Assembly: GCA_038043285.1 (NCBI GenBank)
Contig: JBBTCJ010000148.1
Span: 1-37,073, forward strand
Source: JBBTCJ01 sp038043285
GTDB lineage: Bacteria; Planctomycetota; Phycisphaerae; UBA1845
DNA: 37,073 nucleotides
Direction: 5' to 3'
A model generated the notes under the pieces. The model saw only the letters and a list, made by a program, of their open reading frames with translations. It was not told the DNA's origin and made no database searches. This document shows, piece after piece, positions 1 to 10,041 of this stretch. Each line of letters opens with the position of its first letter. Within the stretch, counting starts at the first letter, position 1. The position numbers and the translations under genes were made by a program.

Positions 1-163
1 GGCGGGGCGGGGAAAAAGTCGCATGGCGGAACGGCGTTCGTTGGAGCGGCGTTGGTTTGAACGCCGGCGCGGTAAGAGCGAGAGGCCCTAAAACTACGCT
101 TCGAGCCGCGGGTCGCTCCTCTGTTCCGGCCTGAAGCCTCGTAACGACGAGCGGTACAAGTGC

Positions 164-1111
164 ATGCCCGAGCTTCCTGAGGTAGAGACGATCGTTCGCC
201 GGCTTTCCGCGGCGATCACCGGGCGCACGATCGGGCGGGTCGAGGTGCGTCGCCGCGACGTGGTGCACGGCGACCGCGAGGCGATCGAGAGGGTGCTGCC
301 GGGACTTCGCGTGGGGCGCGTCGAGCGGCGGGCGAAACGCATCATCATCTACCTGCATCGTGATTCCCAATCGTGCAACGATCAGGAGAAAATGCAACTT
401 GTGTTCCATCTCGGAATGACCGGAAGGGTCACCGTCGAGCCGGCCGGCTCGCCGGTTGAGGTTCACACGCACTTGCGCATCGGGTTCGGCGGCGATGATC
501 AGGAACTCCGGTTCCGCGATCCGCGGCGTTTCGGCGGGGCATGGCTGATTCGTGACGGCGGAGGCCGCCTCGGTCGGTCGCTGGGGCCGGTCGGTCCGGA
601 GCCGCTGGAACTCAGCGCGGCTCAATTCCGCGGGTTGCTGTCGCGGAGACGGCGAATCAAGGTGTTGTTGATGGACCAGACGGTCATCGCCGGGCTGGGC
701 AACATTTACTGCGACGAGTCGCTGCACGCGGCCGCGATCCATCCGCTACGGCGGGCGGACTCACTCGGCGAAGACGAATCGGCTCGACTGCTCCGCGCGA
801 TCAAGAACACGCTTCGCAGGGCGATCCGCTTCAACGGCTCGACGCTGATGGATTACCGTACGGCTGACGGCGAAATGGGATCGTTCCAACGGCTGCACCG
901 CGTGTACGGGCGGTCGGGGGAGCCCTGTCGGTCGTGCAAGGAGGCTATTCGGCGGATCGTTGTCGGAGGGCGCTCCACCTGCTTTTGCCCGACGTGCCAG
1001 CCGCGAAAGGGAATCAAGGCTCAGAGAACACATGGAGCTTCGATCCGGCTTGGACGAGGATCGCGCCGTCGGCGGCCAGGAGGTGTTGAACGGCATCCAG
1101 GGGGCCGATGA
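164..1111 (+). CDS. mutM: Formamidopyrimidine-DNA glycosylase (MutM/Fpg)
   Basis: Base-excision repair enzyme that removes oxidised purines such as 8-oxoguanine and nicks the abasic site. The protein begins MPELPEVET, so Pro2 and Glu3, the catalytic pair of the family, follow the initiator Met and fix the start. A conserved Lys lies in RRAKRIII, the FHLGMTG strand follows, and the helix-two-turn-helix segment reads QTVIAGLGNIYCDE. A C-terminal zinc finger has two CxxC pairs (CRSC and CPTC) with the DNA-binding Arg in GGRS between them. At 315 residues it is longer than the usual 270-290. The extra ~36 residues after the finger are Arg/Gly-rich and lie largely over the 3' end of the convergent gene, with which it shares 98 bp. 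That tail is probably unimportant. Confidence 0.96.
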   Translation: MPELPEVETIVRRLSAAITGRTIGRVEVRRRDVVHGDREAIERVLPGLRVGRVERRAKRIIIYLHRDSQSCNDQEKMQLVFHLGMTGRVTVEPAGSPVEVHTHLRIGFGGDDQELRFRDPRRFGGAWLIRDGGGRLGRSLGPVGPEPLELSAAQFRGLLSRRRRIKVLLMDQTVIAGLGNIYCDESLHAAAIHPLRRADSLGEDESARLLRAIKNTLRRAIRFNGSTLMDYRTADGEMGSFQRLHRVYGRSGEPCRSCKEAIRRIVVGGRSTCFCPTCQPRKGIKAQRTHGASIRLGRGSRRRRPGGVERHPGGR

Positions 1112-4100
1112 GCAACTTTCCTCCCTCCTTGGAAATGAGGCCGCTGGCGTTGCGATGATCGAAGAAGTAGGCCGCCACGCCCTCGTCGTCCCGGTCGCCC
1201 TTGTCGACGGCGACGACGTACGTGTCGCTTACCAGTCCGGCGATCAGTCGGGGGCGGTCGGGAAGGGTCGCCTCCCACAGGGTCATTCCGGTGGTGGAAT
1301 CGACGGAGGTGACGCCGCCGGAGCTTTGGGCGATGAGCTGGGCGCCGACTTGCTCGACGGCGAACTCGTCCGCGCCGCGTTGGGCCAGCCGCTCCGACTC
1401 GCGTAATTCGCGCCCGTCCTCGATGTCCACTTTTCGCAGCGTGTATCCATTGTCGGAGAAGTACAGCGCATCCAGGTCCAACACCAGCGATCCGGGGCGA
1501 AGATGTCCGCTGGTCGAGACCACCCATCGTCGCTCGTGGGTGTCCAGATCGTAGGCCGAGACGGACTGCGTGGAGATCAGCAGGGCGGTCCCATCGATGG
1601 TGACGAACAGATCCTCGATGGGGCGGGTTTCGTCGGTCATCACCGCGTCCATCCCCGTTCCGTCGGCGAGATACACGGCGGCGATGATCGCCCGGCCGTC
1701 CTGCACAACGTGATAAACCACCCACGGGTCGAGCACCCGAAGTCTCCCGAACGGCGCGGGTCGCTTGGTCTGTTTCCAGACCAGCTGCCCCGTAGCGACG
1801 TTCACGCAGATCATCTCACCGTTGTCCCGCGCGCTGACCAGGAGATCGCCTTGCAGGCCGTGGGCGCGAAAAGCCCCGCCCTCTTCCCAATCTCCACCGG
1901 GGTCGCCGACGTGGGGGGGTACGGCTCCGTGCGACCAGCGGCGTTGCGCGGTGACGACGTCGACGGCGAACAGTTCGTGCTCGGTGGCGAAGACCGCCAG
2001 GTCCGCCCGGGCGACGAGGAGTTCAGGCTCTTCCCGGGTCCGAACCGGTTCCGTCCATACGTCAGCGCCGGTCCGGGGATCAATCTGCCTGAGCTCCTTG
2101 GACGTGGCCAGGTAGCCGAACCGCCAGCGTTGCGTCGGGTCGGAATCGAACCGCGGCGACAACAAGGCGGCGCCTTCGGGAAGTTCGCGCACCGCCGTGG
2201 GCTTCAGCGGCAGGTGCAGCGTCGGTCGGGTCTGCTCGACTCGCTCGCGCACCGCATCCAGGCGGCGGCGGTGCTCTAGAAAGGTCCGGGGCTTCCCGTC
2301 GACCTTGATCTTGATTGAAGGGAACTCGCCGGCACCCTTGGTCAACCAGCGGTAGGCGTGTTCGGGTCTTCCGGCTCGCTCGTGAGCGTCGGCAATCTTG
2401 TGGATCAAACCCGGACGGTCGACGCGGTCGGCATAGCGGTGATAGGCCCGGGTGTAATGGAGCGCGGCCTCCAGAAGCTTTCCCGACCGTGACAGTTCGT
2501 CGCCAAGCTCGATCAACGCCGGCGGGGCCGACTCGCTGTTGGGGAAAACCTCGATCACCCGGCGGAAAAGCAGGGCGTCGTGCGCGGTCCGACCGGCCTC
2601 CAGCAGCCGCTTCGCTTCCATGTCGTGCTCCGCGTAGGCCGATCGACCGTGCCGGGTGATCAGGGCGGCGATTCGGGACTGCGCTTCGGTTCCGGCAGTC
2701 CGCGGGGGGAGCTCCGCGGCCTGGCGCGAGAACGCGCGCAGCGAACGGTCGCGGAGAACTTGTTGACAGAGTCGAATTGCCCGGTCCGGTTGCCCGATCT
2801 GCTCGAACAGCTCGGCGAACCCGAATCGGTGGGCGACGTTGGACTCTTCGTCCCAGGCCAGGCGGGCGGCGCAGCCGTACAACGGATCGAGATCCTTGGC
2901 CTCCAGGGTTCCTTTGCGCGAGAGCGTGGTCGCGGACTTCTGCACGACCGCGAACAGCCTGCGGCGCAGGCGTTCGTCTCCTTCCGCGGCGCGTCCGAAA
3001 CGGGTCATTGCCTCGCCGAGGGCGGCCAACGAGTCGGAGTATTCCGCCGCGCCCAGGGCGACTTCGGCCAACTCCACGGCGGGCAGGGCGTCGTCGGGGG
3101 AGGAGGCCATCCGGTCACGAAGGGATTTCCAGATTTTCTCTTTGCGAACGTAGGTCGCGACACCGTCGGATCCAGCGACGATCAACGAATCGGGCAGGGC
3201 GAGCATGTTGCCGCCGCCGCCCTCCGCGTCCCAGCGCACGTCGCGCCGCTTTCCGTTGTCCACGCGATAGCGGCTCAGCCCTTGCCGGGTGGGAAGGAGA
3301 ATCTCATCACCGGAGATCAGCCCTCGACCGGACAGCTCGGCATCGGGCGGAAGGGGAGCACTCCAACTGAGGGAATCGGATGCCGTATCGTAGCAAGCAA
3401 CCTCCGCGCCGACGCCGCACACCAGATCGCCTCGCACGCCCAGCACGGTTTCCATGTCGCCGATGCGCGACGTGGCGACCGAACGGACGATCGACCCGTC
3501 GTCGGCCGAGAGAATCAGCAGGTCGTTTCCATCAGTCGGCAGTGCGATGACCCGCCCGGCAGACCAGATCACCGGGTTGAATTGCCAAGCCAGAACTTCG
3601 CGCGCCGCGCGTCCGGGCGCCCCGCCGGCGTCGGCCCGGGACCTTTCATACAACGTTAACCAGCGTACCGTTCCGGAGTAGATAGAGACGGCGGCGATCG
3701 AACCCAGTCCGGAACAGACGTAGGCGGTGTCGTCGTGGAGGGCGGCGATCGCGGTGGTCGTGGCCCGCGATCCGAGCGTGGCGGTCGAGGCGCTGCCCAG
3801 ATGGACGCGGTACTCGAGCCGACCGTCGCGGGCGTTGAATCCATACAGATAACAATCTTCGAACCCAAACGACCGCCTCCGCCGCCCGGCGATCAACAGT
3901 CGATCCCCCCGGATCAGCGGCGAGGCGTCGAACTTGACTTCGGCGGCGCGGATTTCGACGCTGCGCGCATCCGTCCGCCAGAGCAGTCGCCCGGTCAGCA
4001 CCTCCAGGCAAACAAGCTCCGCCGCCTTTCGGGTCGCCTCCGGGCTGTAATAGGCCGTCGCCTCCGGAGGCAACGAAGCGTACACCCGGCCGGCATGAAC

Positions 4101-5207
4101 GGTCACCGCGTCCCAGCCCGGCGGTTGATCGTCGAGAAGGTTGTCCGGCTCGACGCGGCGGGGGTCCGCGCTGAACCGCCATGCGACGGCGCCGGTGTTC
4201 TGGTGAAGTGCGATGATCTCGCGGGAGCGCTGGGCGACGACCAATCCCCCCGATACGACGGGAAATCCGGCACTCGACGGCGTCGGTTCGTGGGCCGACA
4301 TGGGGGATCCCGTTCCTGACGGATCCAGGGGTGGCCGATCGTCGGACTGTTCGAATGAGGTCCGCCAGAGTAGAGCCGGGTCGTCCACGTCGGCCGACGA
4401 CGGACGATCGCGTTCCACAACGCCGCCGAAGATGGGCCAATCTCCAGGAACGGCCGCGGTGCGCAGCCCTGGAAACCCCCCGCCAATCTCCCGCAGCACC
4501 TCGCGGAGCGATCGGTCCTGCCCCATCCAGCGCAGCTTCCGCTCCTCATCCAGGTCCAACGTCGAGGGGAGGTTCTTTCCCTGCATGGCCAAGAGGATGG
4601 CCCGTCGTGCAGTAAGCTCTCCGCGGAACGCGCTCGCGTCGGGGTTCTCGTCGAGGATCCGACGATAGAGATGCTCGGCGAGGGCGAGGTCGCCGGACTC
4701 GATCGCTCGTGCGGCGATGGCCTCGCCAAGGCGCGGCGCGGACTCCGCCAGGAAGTATCGTTGGAAAAGCCGTAGCAACGAGTTCAGGTCCGCCGCGTCG
4801 CCGAGTCGGATCCGTTCGCCTTCCAGCTCCGATTCACACCGGGCGCGGAAGACCTTCCGCGCTTCGGACGGAAGTGTCGCGACCATCCGGTGGACAAACG
4901 CGCGAACGTTGGTGTACCGACCGCGATCCACGCGAATGATCTTGTCACCCGACGCGTCGGAGGCTTGAAGAAGAAGCTCGGCCGCCTCCAACGAACGTCC
5001 CTTGCTCAGCAATTCCCGCGCGCGGGTGATGGCGTCGGAGGCTTCGAAGCTGTCGTCGAGGTAGACGTCGCCCGAATCGACGTCGGCGCGGAGTTCCCGC
5101 CTGGGCGCCGCATCCAGGTCCGGGCCTGGTTGCGCCGCCGGCTGGGCCTGCAACAGGCTCGACGACGCAAGCGCGCAGGCCCAGGGCCATGACGGGTTAC
5201 GATTCAT
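1014..5207 (-). CDS. Large exported PQQ-like beta-propeller / TPR protein
   Basis: A 1397-residue protein with a probable signal peptide (short basic start, then WACALASSSLLQA). Helical, TPR-like sequence covers about residues 50-210. A first PQQ-type propeller spans about 245-660, with blades containing phrases such as GAVAWRFSAD, GRLLWRTDA and GTVRWLT. A second helical repeat block covers about 690-970 (phrases such as LAEVALGAAEYSDSLAALGEA). A second propeller runs from about 1010 to the end (GADVWTEPV, GQLVWKQT, GMTLWEATL). This resembles outer-membrane-associated PQQ-repeat proteins of planctomycetes; no enzymatic residues are recognised, so a binding or scaffolding role in the periplasm is inferred. 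Its start overlaps the end of the upstream phosphorylase gene by 11 bp, which suggests co-transcription. The exact function is unknown. Confidence 0.85.
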   Translation of the reverse strand: MNRNPSWPWACALASSSLLQAQPAAQPGPDLDAAPRRELRADVDSGDVYLDDSFEASDAITRARELLSKGRSLEAAELLLQASDASGDKIIRVDRGRYTNVRAFVHRMVATLPSEARKVFRARCESELEGERIRLGDAADLNSLLRLFQRYFLAESAPRLGEAIAARAIESGDLALAEHLYRRILDENPDASAFRGELTARRAILLAMQGKNLPSTLDLDEERKLRWMGQDRSLREVLREIGGGFPGLRTAAVPGDWPIFGGVVERDRPSSADVDDPALLWRTSFEQSDDRPPLDPSGTGSPMSAHEPTPSSAGFPVVSGGLVVAQRSREIIALHQNTGAVAWRFSADPRRVEPDNLLDDQPPGWDAVTVHAGRVYASLPPEATAYYSPEATRKAAELVCLEVLTGRLLWRTDARSVEIRAAEVKFDASPLIRGDRLLIAGRRRRSFGFEDCYLYGFNARDGRLEYRVHLGSASTATLGSRATTTAIAALHDDTAYVCSGLGSIAAVSIYSGTVRWLTLYERSRADAGGAPGRAAREVLAWQFNPVIWSAGRVIALPTDGNDLLILSADDGSIVRSVATSRIGDMETVLGVRGDLVCGVGAEVACYDTASDSLSWSAPLPPDAELSGRGLISGDEILLPTRQGLSRYRVDNGKRRDVRWDAEGGGGNMLALPDSLIVAGSDGVATYVRKEKIWKSLRDRMASSPDDALPAVELAEVALGAAEYSDSLAALGEAMTRFGRAAEGDERLRRRLFAVVQKSATTLSRKGTLEAKDLDPLYGCAARLAWDEESNVAHRFGFAELFEQIGQPDRAIRLCQQVLRDRSLRAFSRQAAELPPRTAGTEAQSRIAALITRHGRSAYAEHDMEAKRLLEAGRTAHDALLFRRVIEVFPNSESAPPALIELGDELSRSGKLLEAALHYTRAYHRYADRVDRPGLIHKIADAHERAGRPEHAYRWLTKGAGEFPSIKIKVDGKPRTFLEHRRRLDAVRERVEQTRPTLHLPLKPTAVRELPEGAALLSPRFDSDPTQRWRFGYLATSKELRQIDPRTGADVWTEPVRTREEPELLVARADLAVFATEHELFAVDVVTAQRRWSHGAVPPHVGDPGGDWEEGGAFRAHGLQGDLLVSARDNGEMICVNVATGQLVWKQTKRPAPFGRLRVLDPWVVYHVVQDGRAIIAAVYLADGTGMDAVMTDETRPIEDLFVTIDGTALLISTQSVSAYDLDTHERRWVVSTSGHLRPGSLVLDLDALYFSDNGYTLRKVDIEDGRELRESERLAQRGADEFAVEQVGAQLIAQSSGGVTSVDSTTGMTLWEATLPDRPRLIAGLVSDTYVVAVDKGDRDDEGVAAYFFDHRNASGLISKEGGKLLIGPLDAVQHLLAADGAILVQAGSKLHVFSEP

Positions 5208-6099
5208 CTCCCTGATTATCGGCCAGATGGCGGCCGATCAGCGGCTCCAGACGCTTGCGGACCGTCGCGTCCATCCGCCGTCGATCGGACCAGATGGCCA
5301 GCCTCAGCGCGTCGCGGCAGGGGCAGTTCGGAGAGGATCCGGGTAGGTTCCTCAACGCCCTTCGGATCAGGGTGACGGCGTTGTCCGACGCCCGCTTGAG
5401 ATTACGCATGATCTCGCTGAGCAAATCCTCCTGAGGGGCGGAAGGATCCACCGGTCGCCAGCAATCGTAATCCGTCGGCAAGGCCACCAGTGCGTAGCAG
5501 ATCTCCGCCTCGCGGGCGAGCTTGGCTTCGGGCATGCAAGTCATGCCGATCACGTCGCCGCCCCATTGCCGGTGCATCTGCGACTCGGCCCGCGTCGAGA
5601 ACTGCGGCCCCTCCATGCACACGTACGTGCCGGCGTGGTGCACCGTGGTCGAAACCCCATCGCCCGAACCCGTGAGCATCGCCCGCAGTTGCGGGCAGAA
5701 AGGATCGGCGAAGGAAACGTGGACGGCCAATCCGTCCTCAAAGAACGTATTGGCCCGCCGGAAGGTCCGATCAATCACCTGGTCGCAAATGACCAGATGC
5801 CCCGGCTCGATGTCCTCGCGCAGGCTTCCGGTGGCGCCGCTGGCAAGAATCGCGGACACACCGAGCTTCTTCATCGCCCAGATGTTCGCCCGATAAGGCA
5901 CCGTGGATGGGCTGAAGCGGTGCCCCACCCCGTGCCGGGCGATGAAGGCCACGTGCACGCCCTCCCACTCCGCGACCACCGGCGGAGCGCTGGGAGCACC
6001 GAACGGCGTCTCCACGTGCACCGCCTCGCCGCCGGGCTGTGCCAGAAGAATGTCACCCAACCCCGTCCCGCCGATGATGCCGACCTGTGCGGACCTCAA
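5197..6099 (-). CDS. MTAP-type purine nucleoside phosphorylase (S-methyl-5'-thioadenosine phosphorylase family)
   Basis: A 300-residue cytosolic enzyme of the PNP/MTAP family, which cleaves methylthioadenosine (or a 6-oxopurine nucleoside) with phosphate and recycles polyamine and SAM by-products. Visible motifs are GIIGGTGL at the N-terminus (phosphate loop), RHGVGHRFSPSTVPYRAN, the family signature MEGPQFSTRAESQMHR, GMTCMPEAKLAREAE, and TDYDCW, the Asp pair that favours 6-aminopurines and so MTAP over PNP. A C-terminal extension of roughly 40 residues after the catalytic domain is Arg- and Cys-rich. It lies between the gamma-glutamyltransferase gene upstream (72 bp gap) and the propeller gene downstream (11 bp overlap), so all three may form one leftward unit. 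Substrate choice between methylthioadenosine and methylthioinosine or inosine cannot be settled from sequence. Confidence 0.92.
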   Translation of the reverse strand: MRSAQVGIIGGTGLGDILLAQPGGEAVHVETPFGAPSAPPVVAEWEGVHVAFIARHGVGHRFSPSTVPYRANIWAMKKLGVSAILASGATGSLREDIEPGHLVICDQVIDRTFRRANTFFEDGLAVHVSFADPFCPQLRAMLTGSGDGVSTTVHHAGTYVCMEGPQFSTRAESQMHRQWGGDVIGMTCMPEAKLAREAEICYALVALPTDYDCWRPVDPSAPQEDLLSEIMRNLKRASDNAVTLIRRALRNLPGSSPNCPCRDALRLAIWSDRRRMDATVRKRLEPLIGRHLADNQGDES

Positions 6100-6171
6100 C
6101 GCTCAACTCCCTGAAAAGCCCAACGCGGCTCGTTGATTCGACTTCGCGAAGATTTCCGATTGGCAACCCGT

Positions 6172-7896
6172 TTATTCTCCCGCCGGCTTCCCCCCGCCTC
6201 GCGGATCGGACGCTCCGATCCACTCTTTACCGTTCCTCAGGATCAGTTGCACGGTTCCGCTTCGCCTTTTCTGCGAAATCTTGTGTCCGCGGCCTTGCAG
6301 GGCTTCCGCAACGTCCGCAGGCGGGGGACGATCGAAGAACAATTCCTCCGGCTGCCACTGGTGGTGGGGACGAATCCGCTGCATCGCGTCCTCCACCGAG
6401 AGCCCTTCGTCCAACAGGCCAAGCATGACGTTGAGCACCGAGGTAATGATCCGCGGTCCACCGGCAGACCCGATCAACAAGTACGGCTCGTCCCCGCGAA
6501 GCACGATCGTCGGCGACATGCTCGACAACGGCTTTTTCCCCGGAGCGACGGCGTTGGCCGACGACTGCACCAAGCCGAAGGCGTTGGGCTTGCCCGGCTC
6601 GGAGGTGAAGTCATCCATTTCGTTGTTCAGGATCACGCCCCACTCGTCGACGGCGGCCAACGATCCAAACGTGGTGTTGATCGTCTCCGTGCTGACCACG
6701 ACGTTGCCCCAACGATCGACCACGCAGAAGTGCGACGTGCCCGCGTCCTTGGGCATGCCCAGCGAACCGTACTCTCGAGGAAGCGAGACCCGATCGGCCT
6801 GGATCATCGCCGACAACCCCTTGGCGAACTCCTTCGAAGTCAGCCGCTGCACCGGCACGGGGACGAAATCCGCATCACCCAGGAACTCCGCCCGATCCGC
6901 CATCACGTGCTTCATGGCCTCGATGCGATCGTGAAGCGCCAACGCCGCATCCCGCGCCGCAACCCCGTGATGGTCGAGGATTTCCAGAACGTTCAAGGCT
7001 TCGGTCAGGGCAATGCCCCCCGACGACGGCGGTGGCATGAGGATCAGTTCAAAATCGCGGTACTTCGAGCGCAACGGTTCGCGCAGCTTGGGCGCATAGT
7101 CCGCCAGATCGCGCTTGGTGATGATCCCGCCGCGCCGCGACATGGTTTCCGCGAGCGCGTCGGCGAAGGCGCCGCGATAAAAAAAGTCCACACCTTCCGC
7201 CGCGAGCGCCTTGAAAAACTTCGCCAGCTCCGGTTGAACCAGCCGATCGCCAGCGACGCGCAGCCGACCCTCGTTTAGATGCACCTGCCACACGTAGCCG
7301 CAGGATTCACGAAGCTTCGGATGCGCCTCGTAGGTGTCAAGGACTTCCCGCGTGGCCGCGGCGTAGGCCTCGTCGACGGGAAACCCCTTCTCCGCCAAGC
7401 GGAGGGCCGGGGCGAGCACCCGGTCCAGCGGCATGGTACCATGCTGTGCCAGTGCTTGGCACCGCCCGGCGGCCAGGCCCGGCACCGCGACCGCCAGGTA
7501 TCCGAATTCGCTGGGCGACGGGCCTTGAGGATTTGCCGCCGCGGCCTTCTGGTACATGTCCGCCGTCGCCGCCGCCGGCGCGGTCTCGCGGAAGTCCTGA
7601 CAGACGACTCGACCATCCGTGAACCGGGCGATCAGAAAGCCTCCGCCGCCGACGCCGGTACGATGACCGCGGGTCACCGCCAGCGAAAACGAGACCGCCG
7701 TCGCCGCGTCGATCGCATTGCCGCCCGCTTGGAGTATCTCCAGGCCGGCGCCGGAGGCGTGCTCGGAATCCGTGGCCACCATGCCCTGCGCCCCGCGGGC
7801 GATCCACGGCGGATCCACGGCCGACACCGACGACTGTCCGACCACGACCATGCCCGACGCTCCGAGCGCGAGAATCTTCCATCGAAGTGCCACCAC
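6172..7896 (-). CDS. ggt: Gamma-glutamyltransferase (glutathione hydrolase)
   Basis: A 574-residue exported N-terminal-nucleophile hydrolase that cleaves gamma-glutamyl amide bonds of glutathione and related peptides. A GTG start is followed by a signal peptide (MVALRWKILALGASGMVVVG). The large-subunit signature TGVGGGGFLIARF is present. The autoprocessing site is the Thr in GTSHFCVVD (about residue 387), which becomes the catalytic nucleophile of the small subunit; NTTFGS and the PLSSMSPTIV and GSAGGPRIITSV motifs follow in family order. Length and motif order are normal, so the gene looks intact. A good promoter sits 50-78 bp upstream. The gene is divergent from selB, with 114 bp between them. 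Confidence 0.95.
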   Translation of the reverse strand: MVALRWKILALGASGMVVVGQSSVSAVDPPWIARGAQGMVATDSEHASGAGLEILQAGGNAIDAATAVSFSLAVTRGHRTGVGGGGFLIARFTDGRVVCQDFRETAPAAATADMYQKAAAANPQGPSPSEFGYLAVAVPGLAAGRCQALAQHGTMPLDRVLAPALRLAEKGFPVDEAYAAATREVLDTYEAHPKLRESCGYVWQVHLNEGRLRVAGDRLVQPELAKFFKALAAEGVDFFYRGAFADALAETMSRRGGIITKRDLADYAPKLREPLRSKYRDFELILMPPPSSGGIALTEALNVLEILDHHGVAARDAALALHDRIEAMKHVMADRAEFLGDADFVPVPVQRLTSKEFAKGLSAMIQADRVSLPREYGSLGMPKDAGTSHFCVVDRWGNVVVSTETINTTFGSLAAVDEWGVILNNEMDDFTSEPGKPNAFGLVQSSANAVAPGKKPLSSMSPTIVLRGDEPYLLIGSAGGPRIITSVLNVMLGLLDEGLSVEDAMQRIRPHHQWQPEELFFDRPPPADVAEALQGRGHKISQKRRSGTVQLILRNGKEWIGASDPRGGGKPAGE

Positions 7897-7946
7897 ACCG
7901 TTCTCCCGTCCGGACGAACGAAGTTCCAGCTTGCGATCTCCACTTC

Positions 7947-7974
7947 AGCATAGTCGCTCCGGAACCCCTGTCCA
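7947..7974 (-). promoter_or_regulatory. Sigma70-type promoter for ggt
   Basis: On the minus strand TGGACA (7974-7969) is followed, after 16 bp, by TATGCT (7952-7947). Each hexamer matches consensus at five and four-to-five positions. The predicted start near 7940 would give a 44-nt leader before the GTG of ggt, a sensible distance. This is a pattern match only. Confidence 0.5.
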
Positions 7975-8010
7975 CTTGCGGCCCGCGTACCGACTTCGAT
8001 AATCCCTCGC

Positions 8011-10032
8011 GTGGCAGGCGAGGTAAACGTTCCAGGCGGCGCAGCGGACACCGCGCGGCATTTCATCCTCGGAACCGCCGGCCACATCGACCACGGAAAA
8101 ACCTCCCTCGTCAGAGCACTCACCGGCGTCAACACCGACCGCCTCCCGGAAGAACAGCGCCGCGGCATGACCATCGAGCTGGGCTTCGCCGAACTCTCCA
8201 TCGGCGACGCCTCCTTCGGCATCGTCGACGTGCCGGGACACGAACGCTTCGTCCGCACGATGGTCGCGGGCGCGACGGGCATCGACATCGCCATGCTGGT
8301 GGTCGCGGCCGACGATTCCGTCATGCCCCAGACGGTCGAGCACGTCGACATCCTCCGACTCCTCGGCGTGTCGCACGGCGTGGTCGCGCTCACCAAGGTC
8401 GATTTGGTCGACCGATCGCTCGTGGAGTTGGTGGCGGCGGAGGTCGGGGAGCTTTTGGCCGATTCGCCCCTGGCCGATGCGGAAATATGCCCGGTCTCGT
8501 CCGTGAGCGGCGAGGGGTTGGAGGAACTGAGGCAGGCGATCCTGCGCGTGGCGCGGCGCGTGCGGCGGGCGACGTCGTCCCATCCGTTCCGCATGTGCGT
8601 CGACCGGGTCTTTACCGTCGCGGGTCGCGGCACGGTGGTGACCGGCTCGGTGCTCCGCGGGGAGGTCAAGTCGGGCGACTCGTTGGAAGCGTTTCCCGGC
8701 GGTCATGCCTGCCGCGTCCGCGACTTGCAGGCCCACGGCGTCCCCCGAATGCTCGTCGAACGAGGACAGCGCGCGGCCGTGAACCTCAGCGGGATCGAGC
8801 GCGAGCAACTGGCACGCGGAACCGAATTGGCTACGCCGGGATATCTCCAGCCCTCGCACCTGATCGACGTTCGCCTGACCTACCTGGCGTCCATGGACCG
8901 CCCGCTCAAACCCGCCTCGCGCGTGCGCCTGGAACTCGGAACCTCCGACGTTCTCGCGCGCGTGGTTCTGCTCGACGGCCGGACGCTGGCCCCGGGCGAG
9001 ACAGGACACGCCCAGTTGCGCCTGGGCCAGGCGATCACCGCGGTATATGGACAACGCTTTATCCTCCGCGACGAGAACGCCTCCCATACGCTGGGCGGGG
9101 GCGTGGTCCTCCGTCCCGTCGCCCGACGCCGACGCGCGGACGCGGCGCGGCAGGCGGACTTTCAACGATTGGAAAGCGACGATTCGACCATCCGCGTCGA
9201 AGAAGTTCTTCACGACGCGGGATTCGATCCCCTGACCGATCTCCAGATGAGCGCACGCTCCGGCGTGGAATCAACCGATCTTCCGGAGATTCATCGGCGG
9301 CTCGGCGCCGAGGGGCGCTGGTCGCCGGTCGCGGGGAACGAGGTGTCGGCGACTCCGCGGACGATCCAGGCGCTGGCCGCGCGGCTGACCGCCTGGCTCG
9401 AGCGGCACCACAACATGCATCCCGAACTGCCGGGTCGGCAGGCGGACAGCGTCCTGGGCTGGTTGGAGCGGGTCACCCGTCGCAAGGCCGTCGCCCGCTC
9501 CCTGCTGGAACAGTTCCTCGCCGACGGACGCGTAAAGCGCCTGGGCCGATTCATTTGCGCCAAGGCCTTCGCCCCAGCCCTCACCCCGGCCGATGAAAAG
9601 CTGCTGGCCGCGATGATCGAGGAGATTCTCCGCGGCGCCTTTCAACCTCCCGCGTTGGAGGAGTTGTCGATTGCCCGCCAAGCCGACCGCAAGCGGCTTG
9701 CCCGCCTGGCCACCCTCGCGGTCGCCCTCGGCGAACTGGTCGCCATCGACGCGACCATGTACCTGCACGCCTCGATCGAGCAGCGGCTTCGCGAGCTGGT
9801 GGGCGAGCTGATTCGCCGGAGCGGCTCCGCGAGCGTGTCGCAAATCCGCGAAGCTTTGGGATCCAGTCGCAAGTTTGTCGTTCCCTTCGTAGAATACCTG
9901 GACCGCGTGGGGTTCACCCGCCGCGTCGGCGACCAGCGGGTGCTGGGCGTCGCCGGCTTGCAGGCGACGGTGTCGCCGCCTCCTCCGGCGCGCCCGCAAG
10001 AGAACCCCGGCGAAGGCCAGGATCGTCGGTAA
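8011..10032 (+). CDS. selB: Selenocysteine-specific translation elongation factor SelB
   Basis: GTPase that delivers selenocysteyl-tRNA to the ribosome at UGA codons marked by a SECIS element. The G1 loop is GTAGHIDHGKTSL (about residues 21-33), the switch contains RGMTIELGFA, G3 is DVPGHERF and the G4-like motif is TKVDLVD, all typical of SelB rather than EF-Tu. Domains II and III follow (FRMCVDRVFTVAGRGTVVTG). The last ~300 residues are the winged-helix repeats that read the SECIS hairpin. At 673 residues it is full length. The start is a GTG, chosen because it directly precedes the family N-terminus and no better start exists; no clear ribosome-binding site is seen. It is 9 bp upstream of selA. 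Confidence 0.96.
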   Translation: MAGEVNVPGGAADTARHFILGTAGHIDHGKTSLVRALTGVNTDRLPEEQRRGMTIELGFAELSIGDASFGIVDVPGHERFVRTMVAGATGIDIAMLVVAADDSVMPQTVEHVDILRLLGVSHGVVALTKVDLVDRSLVELVAAEVGELLADSPLADAEICPVSSVSGEGLEELRQAILRVARRVRRATSSHPFRMCVDRVFTVAGRGTVVTGSVLRGEVKSGDSLEAFPGGHACRVRDLQAHGVPRMLVERGQRAAVNLSGIEREQLARGTELATPGYLQPSHLIDVRLTYLASMDRPLKPASRVRLELGTSDVLARVVLLDGRTLAPGETGHAQLRLGQAITAVYGQRFILRDENASHTLGGGVVLRPVARRRRADAARQADFQRLESDDSTIRVEEVLHDAGFDPLTDLQMSARSGVESTDLPEIHRRLGAEGRWSPVAGNEVSATPRTIQALAARLTAWLERHHNMHPELPGRQADSVLGWLERVTRRKAVARSLLEQFLADGRVKRLGRFICAKAFAPALTPADEKLLAAMIEEILRGAFQPPALEELSIARQADRKRLARLATLAVALGELVAIDATMYLHASIEQRLRELVGELIRRSGSASVSQIREALGSSRKFVVPFVEYLDRVGFTRRVGDQRVLGVAGLQATVSPPPPARPQENPGEGQDRR

Positions 10033-10041
10033 TCACTCCCC

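Noticed and set aside
7945..9213. 422-codon minus-strand frame opposite selB
   Set aside because: Shadow of selB; also collides with the ggt promoter.
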